Shown: positions 28,521 through 37,593, numbered from the stretch's first letter. The stretch: DNA of 64,000 nucleotides from Bradyrhizobium sp. SZCCT0148 (GCF_018129985.1 NZ_JAFCKT010000003.1:186001-250000); one strand, 5' to 3'. A program made the numbers and translations. The notes: a model not told the origin generated them from the letters alone.

Positions 28521-28922
28521 ATGAATGACACCACCGGCCCGTCCGTAGCGGAAACCACTGTCCTGCAAAGCGCGCTGCGCGGGCTTGCCTGCAGATGTCC
28601 GCGCTGCGGCCAGGGCAAGCTTTATGCGGGCTTCCTGACGCTCGCCCCCGCCTGTGACCGCTGCGGTCTGGACTACGCCTTCATCGATACCGGCGACGGC
28701 CCGGCGATCTTCATCATCATGCTGGCCGGCGGGATCGTGGTGGCGGCCGCACTCATCGTCGAGGTCAAATACCAGCCGCCTTACTGGCTGCATGCGGCGC
28801 TTTGGCTGCCGCTGATCCTGGTCACCACGCTGTTACCGCTGCGTGCGATGAAGTCGCTGCTGATCGCGCTGCAATTCCACCACAAGGCGGCGCCGGGCCG
28901 GTTGGTCGACCGCGCGAAATGA
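28521..28922 (+). CDS. DUF983 family membrane protein
   Basis: Protein of 133 residues with an N-terminal zinc-ribbon-like motif (CRCPRCGQGKLY and CDRCGLDYAF, near residues 24-56) followed by two transmembrane helices (IFIIMLAGGIVVAAALIVEV and a LWLPLILVTTLLPL segment). DUF983 genes are regularly found between ctaE and SURF1 in alphaproteobacteria, which links the protein to oxidase biogenesis, though its exact role is unknown. The stop overlaps the SURF1 ATG by 4 bp. Confidence 0.9.
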   Translation: MNDTTGPSVAETTVLQSALRGLACRCPRCGQGKLYAGFLTLAPACDRCGLDYAFIDTGDGPAIFIIMLAGGIVVAAALIVEVKYQPPYWLHAALWLPLILVTTLLPLRAMKSLLIALQFHHKAAPGRLVDRAK

Positions 28923-29671
28923 ACCAGCCTGCGCGCAAGCCCCGCGTGGCCGGCTTCGCGCTGTTCACGCTGTTCCTCACGGCCGTCTTCGTCGCGCTGG
29001 GCCTCTGGCAATTGCAGCGCCGGACCGCGAAGCACGCGCTGGTCGCAGCCCTCACCGAGCGTCTTGCAGAGGCGCCGATTGCGCTGCCGCCGCCTTCGCA
29101 ATGGGCCGCACTCAATCCCGCGCGCGACGAATTCCGCCGCGTCAGCTTCACCGCGACCTACGCGGCCCTGCCGGATGCGATGGTCTATTCCTCGGGCTCG
29201 GCGGTGCGCAAGGACGCCTCCGGCCCCGGCACCTGGGCGTTCCTGCCGGCGAAGCTCGAGAGCGGCGAGACGGTCGTGATCGATGCGGGCTTCGTCGAGA
29301 ACACGATGCAGGACCGCAGCGTCGAGGATCGCGCGGTGAAGAAGCTCGTCACTGGGCAGCCGGTCGCGCTTACCGGCTATTTGCGTTTTCCCGAGCCGCC
29401 CGGCTGGCTGACGCCGGCGGAGAACCGGGACAAACGGCTCTGGTTCGTGCGCGATCATCGGGCGATCGCAAGCGCGCTCGGCTGGGGCGCGGTCGCACCG
29501 TTCTATGTCGATCTCGAGCAGCCGGTGCCCGAGAACGGCATCCCGCGCCCGGGGCCGCTCGACGTACATCTGAAGGACGATCACCTGCAATACGCCGTCA
29601 CCTGGTTCATGCTGGCAGGCGCGGTGCTGATCGCCTTCGCCGTGTGGGCAAGAGGCCGGCGGCAGATCTGA
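28919..29671 (+). CDS. SURF1-family oxidase assembly protein
   Basis: Protein of 250 residues with the two-helix SURF1 layout. The N-terminal helix FALFTLFLTAVFVALGLWQLQRR carries the GxWQ-xRR motif, a periplasmic domain contains YSSGSAVRKDASGPGTWAFLP, and a C-terminal helix YAVTWFMLAGAVLIAFAVW is followed by a basic tail. SURF1 (Shy1) binds haem a and helps insert it in subunit I. It is translationally coupled to the DUF983 gene and ends the cluster. A weak stem (AACCCGG/CCGGGGTT) follows at about 29697-29717. Confidence 0.93.
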   Translation: MNQPARKPRVAGFALFTLFLTAVFVALGLWQLQRRTAKHALVAALTERLAEAPIALPPPSQWAALNPARDEFRRVSFTATYAALPDAMVYSSGSAVRKDASGPGTWAFLPAKLESGETVVIDAGFVENTMQDRSVEDRAVKKLVTGQPVALTGYLRFPEPPGWLTPAENRDKRLWFVRDHRAIASALGWGAVAPFYVDLEQPVPENGIPRPGPLDVHLKDDHLQYAVTWFMLAGAVLIAFAVWARGRRQI

Positions 29672-29788
29672 GCTTGTCCATGAATATCCCGAGGGAACCC
29701 GGTATCGCCCGGGGTTTACCATTCAGCACACATTCACGAGTGTGGCCCTAAGCCGCGATCGATTTTCCGCGGCAGACAGGATTGCGGC

Positions 29789-30154
29789 GTGAGCGATTTC
29801 GACCAGATGGGAATTGTCGTCGATTGGGTGGACGCCTGCAGGAAGGGCGACCTCACGACGTTGCTCGACCTCTACGCGGACGACGCCGAGCTTGAATGCA
29901 TCTGCAGCGAATCGCGGCGCCACCGCGGCAGGAGCGAGATCGAAGGCTATTGGAGACCGCGACTGAGCGCTTTCTCTTCGGTGGGCTTCAGGCTCGAGGA
30001 GATACATCCCGCCTCGGAGGGCGTCGATCTCGAATATTCGGTGGCCGGCGCGCTTCGCATCCGCGCCTCGTTTCGATTTTGCCCGCAAGGCAGGATCCGC
30101 AGCATGCTGTGCGAACCGGCGCGACAGAATGCGCAACTTGGCTGCGCCTGCTAG
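29789..30154 (+). CDS. NTF2-like (SnoaL-type) protein
   Basis: Protein of 121 residues with the NTF2-like pattern WVDACRKGDLTTLLDLYADDAELEC and a central RGRSEIEGYW. The C-terminal strand part is poor, and there are four Cys, two of them in a terminal GCAC. Start is GTG at 29789. The stop codon overlaps the stop of the convergent kinase gene in CTAG, so the 3' ends interlock. No function can be assigned. A link to the kinase next door is possible but the genes are on opposite strands. Confidence 0.65.
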   Translation: MSDFDQMGIVVDWVDACRKGDLTTLLDLYADDAELECICSESRRHRGRSEIEGYWRPRLSAFSSVGFRLEEIHPASEGVDLEYSVAGALRIRASFRFCPQGRIRSMLCEPARQNAQLGCAC

Positions 30155-31533
30155 CGCTCGGTTTGCGCGGGGCGGTTCTCCGACAAGATCATGGTTGGCA
30201 AGTCCGACGCCTCGCGCGCCGGTTGGACCGGCAGGCGGCAGCGCACATAGGTTCGCCCATCCACGCGCAGCAATGACAGCGATCCGCTGAGCGCGCGCAC
30301 GCGCTCATGCATGCCAGTCAGGCCGCGGCCAAAAACGTTGCCTTCGGGGAAGCCGCCGCCGTCGTCGGAGATATCGACGACGAGTGCTTTACCGGTGATG
30401 GTCGCCTGGACGTCGGCGTTGCCGGCCTTGGCATGACGCAACACGTTGGTCAGCGCCTCCTGGATCACGCGATAGACGGTCCGCGCGTGCGGCCCGTCGA
30501 CCTCACTGAGTTTGGAATCGATCGTGTCCGTCAGGACGATATGTGGGGCCTGCTTGCGAAAATTCTGGAGCAGCGTCCGCACGCTGGTCGAAAGGCCGAG
30601 CTCCTCGATGTAGAGCGGCCGCAGCCGGTCGAGGATACGGCGATTGGTTTGCTGGAGCGCTTCGACCGATTGCAGTACGTCCTCGGCCGAATTGCCGAGA
30701 TTCCCCGCCTGCGGAGCGGCGTCGATCAGCGCAATCGTGCCGGCGCGGATGCTGAACAGCAGCGGTCCGAGCTCGTCGTGCAATTCGCGGGCGAGATCGC
30801 GCCGCTCGTCGTCCTGCAGCGACACCAGGCGGTGCATCAGATCGCGATTGTCCTGGCTGAGTTGCGCCAGCGTTGCTGCCAGTGCATTTGCTTCCTCACA
30901 GCTTTGCCGGATTTCGGGCGGTCCTCCCACCGGGATCGGAGTTGCGTAATCGCCGCGCCGGATGCGGGTGAGCCCATTGCCGAGATGTTGCAACGGCCGC
31001 AAGGCCGACCCCGCGAAGAGATAGGCAATGGTACCGGTCAGCAGCATCAGCGCGGCGACCAGGCTGGCCAGCGCGAGGAAGCCGATCCACTTCTCGAACA
31101 GGTCGGCGGAGAGGTCTGGCAGGAATACGAGATCGCCCACATGCTTGCCGTCAATCACGACAGGCGAGGCATTGTCCATGTTTGGTATGGTTAGAAGGTT
31201 GACGAACCAGCTTGGAACTAATTTAAGGTTGCGAATGTCATCCCTTGGGGAGGGCAATGGACCCTCTTCGACACGACGGAATTGAATATCGGAAGACGTG
31301 TCCAACAGTTGGACAAACGCATCCAGCGTCTTCTGCGGATTGTCCGAGGCGCTCAGCGTGTTGTTGAGCGCGGCGGAAATGATCCTGGTCGAGCGTCGCG
31401 CTGGCTCCTTCTCGTCGGCCAGCTGAATTGTTGCAAAGAGCTGCAACAATATGCCGCCCAGGATCAGAGCGACGAGGAAGCCCGCGCCGAGGGGAAGAAA
31501 CAGTTGGGTTCTGAACGAGAGTCGTTGCCACAT
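30151..31533 (-). CDS. Membrane sensor histidine kinase (HisKA_3/NarX-UhpB type)
   Basis: Kinase of 460 residues. Two transmembrane helices (about 10-32 and 150-175) enclose a periplasmic sensor region of roughly 115 residues, followed by HAMP (ALRPLQHLGNGLTRIRRGDY). The HisKA_3 dimerisation helix is LQDDERRDLARELHDELGPLL with phospho-acceptor His, and the ATPase boxes are IQEALTNVLRHAKA and DDGGGFPEGNVFGRGLTGMHERV. Kinases of this type phosphorylate LuxR-type regulators; the divergent gene at 31620 encodes one, so the pair forms a two-component system. The signal is unknown. Confidence 0.92.
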   Translation of the reverse strand: MWQRLSFRTQLFLPLGAGFLVALILGGILLQLFATIQLADEKEPARRSTRIISAALNNTLSASDNPQKTLDAFVQLLDTSSDIQFRRVEEGPLPSPRDDIRNLKLVPSWFVNLLTIPNMDNASPVVIDGKHVGDLVFLPDLSADLFEKWIGFLALASLVAALMLLTGTIAYLFAGSALRPLQHLGNGLTRIRRGDYATPIPVGGPPEIRQSCEEANALAATLAQLSQDNRDLMHRLVSLQDDERRDLARELHDELGPLLFSIRAGTIALIDAAPQAGNLGNSAEDVLQSVEALQQTNRRILDRLRPLYIEELGLSTSVRTLLQNFRKQAPHIVLTDTIDSKLSEVDGPHARTVYRVIQEALTNVLRHAKAGNADVQATITGKALVVDISDDGGGFPEGNVFGRGLTGMHERVRALSGSLSLLRVDGRTYVRCRLPVQPAREASDLPTMILSENRPAQTER

Positions 31534-31619
31534 TAGGTCAATTCTAACGCGCGTTGGCGGGATTTGCTCTTTCCATTTGTTCCCGCCGGTCTATGAGTCG
31601 AAGAACAAGAGAGTGCGCG
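31534..31619. promoter_or_regulatory. Divergent promoter of the kinase/regulator pair
   Basis: An inverted repeat GGCGGGA-N18-TCCCGCC (31556-31562 and 31581-31587) is centred in the 86-bp gap. It could be a binding site for the regulator encoded next to it, but the arms are GC-rich and short. Confidence 0.3.
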
Positions 31620-32264
31620 ATGCAAGATACTGCCAAACCGGGGACCCGGGTCCTGATTGTCGACGACCATCCCGTGGTGCTGTCCGGTTGCCGCACCCTG
31701 TTCGCTTCGGACCATTCGATCCGTATCGATGAGGCGACCGACGCCAAATCCGGCCATCGCGCTTATGTCAGCAAGCGGCCTGACGTCACCGTGATCGACA
31801 TCAGCCTGCCCGATGTCTCCGGCTTCGAGTTGATGCGACGCATCCGCAAGCACGATCCCGACGCCAAGATCATCATGTTCAGCATGAACGACGATCCGGC
31901 CTTCGTGGTGCGGGCGGTCGAACTCGGGGCGCAGGGCTATGTCTCCAAGGGCGACGATCCCCGGATCCTGCTGAAAGCGGTGCGCAAGGTGGTGGCGGGC
32001 GACAATTTCATTTCTCCTCAGCTCGCGGAAGCCGTGACGTTCTCCGGCGCGGCCATCAAGGCCAATCCGGCCTCGCAGATGACGCCGCGGGAGCTCGAAA
32101 TTCTCCGCCTGCTCGGACGCGGCGACAAGATCGTCGAAGTCGCCGAGGCACTCGGCATCTCCTACAAGACCGTCGCCAACACCACGTCCCTGCTCAAGCA
32201 GAAGCTGGGGGCAAAGAACCATTCCGACCTGATCCGGATCGCGGTCGAAATCGGGATGAACTGA
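31620..32264 (+). CDS. LuxR/NarL-type response regulator
   Basis: Protein of 214 residues. A receiver domain (about 10-125) has VLIVDDHPVV, the phospho-acceptor in VTVIDISLPDVSG, FSMNDD and the conserved Lys in GYVSKGDD. The C-terminal LuxR HTH reads MTPRELEILRLLGRGDKIVEVAEALGISYKTVANTTSLLKQKLGA. The recognition helix KTVANTTSLLKQ departs from the usual KTV..H...I.. pattern. It is divergent from its likely kinase. Upstream starts at 31554 and 31593 are possible, but 31620 gives the normal N terminus. Confidence 0.9.
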   Translation: MQDTAKPGTRVLIVDDHPVVLSGCRTLFASDHSIRIDEATDAKSGHRAYVSKRPDVTVIDISLPDVSGFELMRRIRKHDPDAKIIMFSMNDDPAFVVRAVELGAQGYVSKGDDPRILLKAVRKVVAGDNFISPQLAEAVTFSGAAIKANPASQMTPRELEILRLLGRGDKIVEVAEALGISYKTVANTTSLLKQKLGAKNHSDLIRIAVEIGMN

Positions 32265-32799
32265 ATTTGCTCGCCGCGCTGAGGCCGACCTCCGCGCGCG
32301 GATTGATGCCGGCGCGCAGCCGGGCAATGCATGGACGTCGCTGACATCTGTCCGCCGGTCCAACGAAGAGCACCTAGACAGGTTCCCGCTAGACGTCGAC
32401 GATTCGGGAAAAGACGGTAGATTTTTCAAATTTGTTGCTCCGTTTGACACTTGATCGAACGCGGTTGATCGGGAAAACTTGGAACATTTTGGCGCGCACA
32501 TCGTTTTCGCCCTTGACGGTTTCGTGAACGGCGACGCAAGGTTGCCGGGAAGAGTTTTTGACGGGTCGGCGACCCGAGCGAGGCAAACTGGTCTGCACAC
32601 TTAACGACAGACCTTCCAAGAGGAGGGCTGCGGCATCGCCGCAGCCCTTTTTCGTTGGGCCGGCCAGAGGCGGGAAGCGGTTTCCTGATGCCGCAAAACA
32701 CTTTATGGTGGCCCAAAGCCTCTGGCTGTTGACAAGTAATTTCGTAAAATCAAAGGCTTAGCGAGCGGGCTCAGGCTCGGTCGGCCTTTGGAGGGCAGT
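32265..32799 (+). other. 535-bp region without a protein gene; possible small RNA
   Basis: Between the response regulator and thrC no reading frame looks real. The stretch 32400-32520 is AT-richer than its surroundings and has a TTGATCG direct repeat (32451 and 32465). A GGGTC-GGC-GACCC stem lies near 32566-32578, and the region ends in a textbook terminator at 32625-32652. The terminator is 360 bp from the upstream gene, so it may end a small RNA starting around 32450-32550; a long 3' UTR of the regulator is the alternative. Confidence 0.4.
32625..32652 (+). terminator. Strong orphan intrinsic terminator
   Basis: GGGCTGCGGC-ATC-GCCGCAGCCC followed by TTTTT: a perfect 10-bp stem, a three-base loop and five T. 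No gene ends within 350 bp upstream on this strand. Confidence 0.9.
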
Positions 32800-34218
32800 T
32801 TGACTCGTTATATCTCGACCCGGGGCGAAGCCCCCGAACTCGGCTTCTGCGAGGTGATGCTGACCGGGCTGGCCCGCGACGGCGGCCTGTACGTGCCGAC
32901 CATCTGGCCGCAGCTCTCAACCGAAGCCATCGCCGGCTTTTTCGGCCGCCCCTATTGGGAGGTCGCGGTCGACGTGATCCGTCCCTTCGTCGGCGGCGAG
33001 ATTTCGGATGCCGAACTCGGCCGCATGGCCAACGAAGCCTATGCAACCTTCCGCCATCCTGCGGTGGTGCCGCTGCGCCAGATGTCGCCGCACCAGTTCG
33101 TGCTGGAGCTGTTCCACGGACCGACGCTCGCCTTCAAGGACGTGGCGATGCAGTTGATCTCGCGATTGATGGACCATGTGCTTGCCAAGCGTGGCCAGCG
33201 GACCACCATCGTGGTTGCGACTTCAGGTGACACCGGCGGTGCCGCGGTCGATGCGTTTGCAGGACTGGAGAATGTCGACCTCATCGTGCTGTTTCCGCAC
33301 GGCCGTATCTCCCAGGTGCAGCAGCGGATGATGACGACGACGGGCGCGGCGAATGTGCATGCGCTCGCCATCGAAGGCCATTTCGACGACTGCCAGGCTC
33401 TCGTGAAGGCGATGTTCAACAACCATCGCTTCCGCGATGCGACCTCGCTCTCCGGCGTCAATTCGATCAACTGGGCGCGCATCGTCGCTCAAGTGGTCTA
33501 TTATTTCACCTCTGCCGTCGCCGTCGGTGCGCCGGCGCGCGCGGTGGATTTCGTCGTGCCGACCGGCAATTTCGGCGACATCTTCGCCGGCTACGTCGCC
33601 AAGCGGATGGGGCTGCCGGTGCGGACCCTGCGCATCGCCGCCAACGTCAACGACATCCTGGCGCGCACGCTGAAGACGGGGATCTACGAGGTGCGCGAGG
33701 TGCACGCGACGGCATCGCCGTCGATGGACATCCAGATCTCGTCGAATTTCGAGCGGCTGATGTTCGAAGCGGGCGGGCGCGATGCCGCCGATGTACGCCG
33801 TCTGATGGAGTCGCTGAAGCAGTCCGGGCGGTTCGTGCTGCCCGACGCGACGCTGGCCGCGATCCGCGAGGAGTTCGACGCGGGACGCGCCGACGAGACC
33901 GAGACCGCGGCTGCAATCCGCGCGGCCTGGCGCGAAGCAGGTGAGTTGGTCGATCCCCATACGGCGGTGGCGCTCGCCGTGGCCGACCGCGACACCACCG
34001 ACACGCGGGTGCCGAGCATCGTGCTCTCCACCGCTCATCCGGCCAAATTTCCCAATGCCGTCGAAGCGGCCTGCGGCCAGCGGCCGCAATTGCCGGTTTG
34101 GCTCGACGGTCTCATGACCAAATCCGAACACATGAAGGTGGTGAAGAACGATCAGGCCGAGGTCGAGCGGTTCGTGCTGTCGGTCAGCCGCGCCGCAAAA
34201 CAAGGAGTTGCCGGATGA
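32800..34218 (+). CDS. thrC: Threonine synthase
   Basis: PLP enzyme of 472 residues converting O-phosphohomoserine to threonine. The N terminus TRYISTRGEAPELGFCEVMLTGLARDGGLYVP is typical. The PLP lysine is in PTLAFKDVAMQ near 116, the phosphate-binding loop is TSGDTGGAAVDAF, and SLSGVNSINWARI and VPTGNFGDIFAGYVAKRMG follow. The start is assigned to TTG at 32800 because GGAGGG lies 7 bp upstream and the protein then begins like its relatives. Its stop overlaps the peptidase ATG. Confidence 0.94.
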   Translation: MTRYISTRGEAPELGFCEVMLTGLARDGGLYVPTIWPQLSTEAIAGFFGRPYWEVAVDVIRPFVGGEISDAELGRMANEAYATFRHPAVVPLRQMSPHQFVLELFHGPTLAFKDVAMQLISRLMDHVLAKRGQRTTIVVATSGDTGGAAVDAFAGLENVDLIVLFPHGRISQVQQRMMTTTGAANVHALAIEGHFDDCQALVKAMFNNHRFRDATSLSGVNSINWARIVAQVVYYFTSAVAVGAPARAVDFVVPTGNFGDIFAGYVAKRMGLPVRTLRIAANVNDILARTLKTGIYEVREVHATASPSMDIQISSNFERLMFEAGGRDAADVRRLMESLKQSGRFVLPDATLAAIREEFDAGRADETETAAAIRAAWREAGELVDPHTAVALAVADRDTTDTRVPSIVLSTAHPAKFPNAVEAACGQRPQLPVWLDGLMTKSEHMKVVKNDQAEVERFVLSVSRAAKQGVAG

Positions 34219-35504
34219 GCGTCGAGATTTCCAAGCTTGCGTCCGGCCTGACCGTCGTCACCGACAAGATGCCCCATCTCGAAACCGCGGCGCTCGGCGT
34301 CTGGGCCGGCGTCGGCGGACGCGACGAAAAGCCGAACGAGCACGGCATCTCGCATCTGCTCGAGCACATGGCGTTCAAGGGCACGACCAAGCGCTCCTCG
34401 CGCGAGATCGTCGAGGAGATCGAGGCGGTTGGCGGCGACCTCAATGCCGGCACCTCGACCGAGACCACGTCCTATTACGCACGGGTGCTGAAGGCCGACG
34501 TGCCGCTGGCGCTCGACGTGCTCGCCGACATCCTCGCCAATCCCGCCTTCGAGCCCGACGAACTCGAGCGCGAGAAGAACGTCATCGTGCAGGAGATCGG
34601 CGCGGCTCAGGACACGCCCGACGACGTCGTGTTCGAGCATCTCAACGAGCTCTGCTATCCCGACCAGCCGATGGGCCGCTCGCTGCTCGGCACCGCCAAG
34701 ACGCTGCGCGCCTTCAATCGCGATTCGCTGCGCGACTATCTCTCGACGCATTATCGCGGGCCCGACATGGTGGTAGCCGCGGCCGGCGCGGTCGATCACA
34801 AGCAGGTGGTCGCCGAGGTCGAGAAGCGCTTTGCAAGTTTTGAGGGGACGCCGGGTCCCAAGCCGCAGGCGGCCATGTTCGGCAAGGGTGGTACCAAAGT
34901 GGTGCATCGCGAGCTGGAGCAGGCGCATCTGACGCTGGCGCTGGAAGGTGTGCCGCAGAGTGATCTGTCGCTGTTCTCGCTCCAGGTCTTCACCAACATC
35001 CTCGGCGGCGGAATGTCGTCGCGCCTGTTCCAGGAGGTCCGCGAGAAGCGCGGCCTCTGTTACTCCATCTATTCATTCCACGCGCCCTATACCGACACGG
35101 GCTTCTTCGGCCTTTACACCGGCACAGACCCGGCCGATGCGCCGGAGATGATGGAGGTCGTGGTCGATATCATGAATGATTCGGTGGAGACGCTGACCGA
35201 GGCCGAGATCGCGCGGGCCAAGGCGCAGATGAAGGCCGGCCTCTTGATGGCGCTGGAGAGCTGCTCGTCCCGTGCCGAGCAGCTGGCGCGCCACGTGCTG
35301 GCCTATGGCCGGCCGCAGACGGTCGAGGAGCTGGTGGGCCGCATCGATGCCGTCAGCGTCGAATCGACCCGGGATGCCGCGCGTGCGCTGCTGTCGCGGA
35401 GCCGCCCTGCGGTTGTCGCATTAGGCAGTGGCAGGGGTCTGGACACGGCGGTGTCTTTTGCGGAAGGATTGACGCGGGCACGTGCCAAGGCGCGGCTGCA
35501 TTAG
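34215..35504 (+). CDS. M16 family zinc peptidase (processing-peptidase-like)
   Basis: Pitrilysin-family protein of 429 residues related to mitochondrial processing peptidase beta. The inverted zinc motif HLLEHMAFKGT (HxxEH) is near 45-55 and the distal Glu is in EREKNVIVQEIG near 125. A second, non-catalytic M16 half contains GGGMSSRLFQEVREKRGLCYSIYSF. It may degrade peptides in the cytosol or periplasm; no signal peptide is visible. The thrC-M16-GNAT order is common in Rhizobiales, and the first two genes overlap by 4 bp. Confidence 0.92.
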   Translation: MSVEISKLASGLTVVTDKMPHLETAALGVWAGVGGRDEKPNEHGISHLLEHMAFKGTTKRSSREIVEEIEAVGGDLNAGTSTETTSYYARVLKADVPLALDVLADILANPAFEPDELEREKNVIVQEIGAAQDTPDDVVFEHLNELCYPDQPMGRSLLGTAKTLRAFNRDSLRDYLSTHYRGPDMVVAAAGAVDHKQVVAEVEKRFASFEGTPGPKPQAAMFGKGGTKVVHRELEQAHLTLALEGVPQSDLSLFSLQVFTNILGGGMSSRLFQEVREKRGLCYSIYSFHAPYTDTGFFGLYTGTDPADAPEMMEVVVDIMNDSVETLTEAEIARAKAQMKAGLLMALESCSSRAEQLARHVLAYGRPQTVEELVGRIDAVSVESTRDAARALLSRSRPAVVALGSGRGLDTAVSFAEGLTRARAKARLH

Positions 35505-35543
35505 GAGCCGCGCGCGGGCCGAGCTGCCCCGGGAAGCATCACC

Positions 35544-36131
35544 ATGGCCCTCTTTCGCCTGCCGTCCAGTGGACCCGCCGCCCTCGCGCCGCGCGGCAAC
35601 GGGCTGTTGCTGCGCGCGCCGCAGATGTCGGACTTCCTGCAATGGGCGCATTTGCGCGAAGCCAGCCGCGATTACCTGACGCCCTGGGAGCCGATCTGGC
35701 CCTCGGACGACCTGACCCGCTCCGGCTTCCGCCGCCGCCTGCGCCGCTATTCCGAGGACATTGCCGCGGACCGTTCCTACCCCTTTCTGGTTTTTCGAGA
35801 GCTTGACGGCGCCATGGTCGGCGGCATCACGCTGGCCAACGTCCGGCGCGGCATCGTGCAGGCCGGCACCATCGGCTATTGGGTTGGGCAACCCCATGCC
35901 CATCGCGGCTACATGACGGCTGCGCTGCGGGTGCTGCTGCCGACGCTGTTCGGCGAGCTCAATCTGCACCGGGTGGAGGCCGCCTGCATCCCCACCAATG
36001 CGCCGTCGATCCGGGTGCTGGAGAAGTGCGGCTTCTCCCGCGAGGGGCTGGCGCGCCGCTATCTCTGCATCAACGGGGTCTGGCAGGACCATTTGCTGTT
36101 TGGCCTGCTGCATGAGGACTTCCGCGGCTGA
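35544..36131 (+). CDS. GNAT acetyltransferase (RimJ-like)
   Basis: Acetyl-CoA-dependent N-acetyltransferase of 195 residues. The N-terminal region DFLQWAHLREASRDYLTPWEPIWP is typical of the RimJ/RimL group, the acetyl-CoA loop is in GYWVGQPHAHRGYMTAALRVLL, and motif B is IPTNAPSIRVLEKCGFSREGLARRYLCINGVWQDHLLF. The substrate is probably a protein N terminus (ribosomal protein) or an amino-acid derivative. It follows the M16 gene after 39 bp and likely shares its transcript. Confidence 0.88.
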   Translation: MALFRLPSSGPAALAPRGNGLLLRAPQMSDFLQWAHLREASRDYLTPWEPIWPSDDLTRSGFRRRLRRYSEDIAADRSYPFLVFRELDGAMVGGITLANVRRGIVQAGTIGYWVGQPHAHRGYMTAALRVLLPTLFGELNLHRVEAACIPTNAPSIRVLEKCGFSREGLARRYLCINGVWQDHLLFGLLHEDFRG

Positions 36132-36170
36132 GCCGCTCGATTCATGTGGCCAATCCCCCTTTTTGCTGCC

Positions 36171-36198
36171 TTGGGTTCGCCGATTTTGGCGATATAAC
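36171..36198 (+). promoter_or_regulatory. Possible sigma-70-type promoter
   Basis: TTGGGT, 16 bp, then TATAAC, placed 54 bp before the ATG of the next gene. The −10 element is good for this GC-rich sequence, the −35 only fair. Confidence 0.3.
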
Positions 36199-36251
36199 CC
36201 GCATGTTCCCGCGGGTAATCGGCCGGAATTTGTCATGGAGTACGGGTTTTG

Positions 36252-36902
36252 ATGGTGAAGCAGCTTCGGTCATCGGAGAATGTGCTGCGGCGGATGCCGG
36301 CGATCATGCTGGCCTTGTCGATGTCGTTCGCGGCGACTTCGCCAGTCGCCGCCCAGTCCTTGACCGACCGCTTCAAGAACCTGTTCGGCGGCAAGTCGGA
36401 TGAACAGGCTGCGCCGAAGCCTGCCCCCGCGCCCGGTCAGCCGGCGGAAGACGAGGTCGATTGCCCGCAGGTGACGGTGCGCGCTGGTGCGTCGACCTAC
36501 GCGGTTGGGGTTACCGGCAAGCCGGCCGTGGGCAACGAGATCCGCTTCCAGGCCACCATCACCAAGATGGCGCGCGAATGTGCCCGCAGCAGCGCCGGCA
36601 TCACGGCGCGGATCGGAATCCAGGGTCGTGTCATCGCGGGCCCCGCCGGCGCGCCCTCCACCGTCGAGGTCCCCTTGCGTGTCGCGGTGGTGCAGGGCGG
36701 TGTCGGCGAGAAAGTGATCGCCTCGAAGGCTTACCGGACCACAGTCGAGATGACGGATGGCGGCAGCGTGCCCTTCTCCTTCATCGTCGAGGATGTGAGC
36801 TATCCGGCGCCGTCGGCCGCCGTCGCGGATTCCTATGTCTTCTATGTCGGCTTCGACCCGCAGGCGCTGTCCCCGGAGCCGAAGGGGCGGAAGAAGAAGT
36901 AG
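36252..36902 (+). CDS. Exported protein of unknown function
   Basis: Protein of 216 residues with a long basic N terminus and a signal core (MPAIMLALSMSFAATSPVAAQ), then SLTDRFKNLFGG and a Pro/Ala-rich linker. A beta-rich domain with two Cys (DCPQVTVRAG and ARECARSS) follows, ending in a basic KGRKKK. I do not recognise a named family, though similar periplasmic proteins with an N-terminal FKNLFGG segment are common in Bradyrhizobium. It is probably monocistronic, with a promoter-like sequence upstream. ATG 36252 directly follows an in-frame TTG. Confidence 0.75.
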   Translation: MVKQLRSSENVLRRMPAIMLALSMSFAATSPVAAQSLTDRFKNLFGGKSDEQAAPKPAPAPGQPAEDEVDCPQVTVRAGASTYAVGVTGKPAVGNEIRFQATITKMARECARSSAGITARIGIQGRVIAGPAGAPSTVEVPLRVAVVQGGVGEKVIASKAYRTTVEMTDGGSVPFSFIVEDVSYPAPSAAVADSYVFYVGFDPQALSPEPKGRKKK

Positions 36903-37049
36903 CGTACGGGCCCCTTTGCCCCGGACGCAGCGCAGCGCTTCTTCAGCGGTGCGCTGCAGAGCAGGGCCAATGCCGCGACCCACTGGGTCTCGGCTCTGCG
37001 TCGCGTCATTTCATGCTGCGTCGCGCCCGGGACAAGAGAGTCTTCCAAC

Positions 37050-37081
37050 AAAAAAGCCGGCGCTCATCGCGCCGGCTTTTT
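37050..37081. terminator. Bidirectional terminator between the secreted-protein gene and the F0 operon
   Basis: AAAAAAGCCGGCGC-TCATC-GCGCCGGCTTTTT has an 8-bp GC stem with A and T tracts on both sides. It ends the minus-strand atp operon 22 bp after atpF and can serve the plus strand too. Confidence 0.85.
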
Positions 37082-37102
37082 GATTGGTGAGGATCAAACA
37101 CC

Positions 37103-37588
37103 TCAGTTCAGCTTTTGCCGGACCTCGGTGATGCCCTTGGCGAGCAGATCGTCGGCGACCGAGCCCTTGACCGACTGCGACAGGATGGTCGAGGCGGCCT
37201 GGACGGCGGCTTCCGCGGCTGCGGCGCGGACATCGGCGAGCGCCTGGGCCTCGGCGAGCGCGATCTTGCTCTCCGCGGTCTTGGTCCTGCGGGCGACGAA
37301 GTCTTCCATTTTCGCCTTGGCCTCGGTCGCGATGCGCTCGGCCTCGCTTCTGGCGTTGGCGATGATGTCCGCAGCCTCGCGTTCGGCCGAGGCGGTGCGC
37401 GCCTTGTAGTCGGCGAGCACCTTGGCGGCTTCCTGCTTGAGGCGGGTCGCGTCGTCGAGCTCGGCCTTGATGCGGTCGGCGCGATGATCCAGCGCGGTCA
37501 TCGCTTTCTTGAAGACCCCGAGATAGCCGAACAGGACCATCAGGATCACGAAGGCGATGGCGACCCAGGTTTCAGGATCGAAGAACAT
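37103..37588 (-). CDS. atpF: F0F1 ATP synthase subunit b
   Basis: Stator subunit of 161 residues. One N-terminal transmembrane helix ([19 protein letters not shown]) is followed by a long Ala/Glu/Lys-rich amphipathic helix that dimerises with subunit b' to form the peripheral stalk. Last gene of the F0 operon, 5 bp after the b' gene and followed by a terminator. The F1 genes are elsewhere, as usual in alphaproteobacteria. Confidence 0.94.
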   Translation of the reverse strand: MFFDPETWVAIAFVILMVLFGYLGVFKKAMTALDHRADRIKAELDDATRLKQEAAKVLADYKARTASAEREAADIIANARSEAERIATEAKAKMEDFVARRTKTAESKIALAEAQALADVRAAAAEAAVQAASTILSQSVKGSVADDLLAKGITEVRQKLN

Positions 37589-37593
37589 CTCGA

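Noticed and set aside
32389..32619. Minus-strand frame of 76 codons in the gap before thrC
   Set aside because: Basic low-information translation with no ribosome site; the plus-strand terminator at 32625 better explains the region as RNA or leader.
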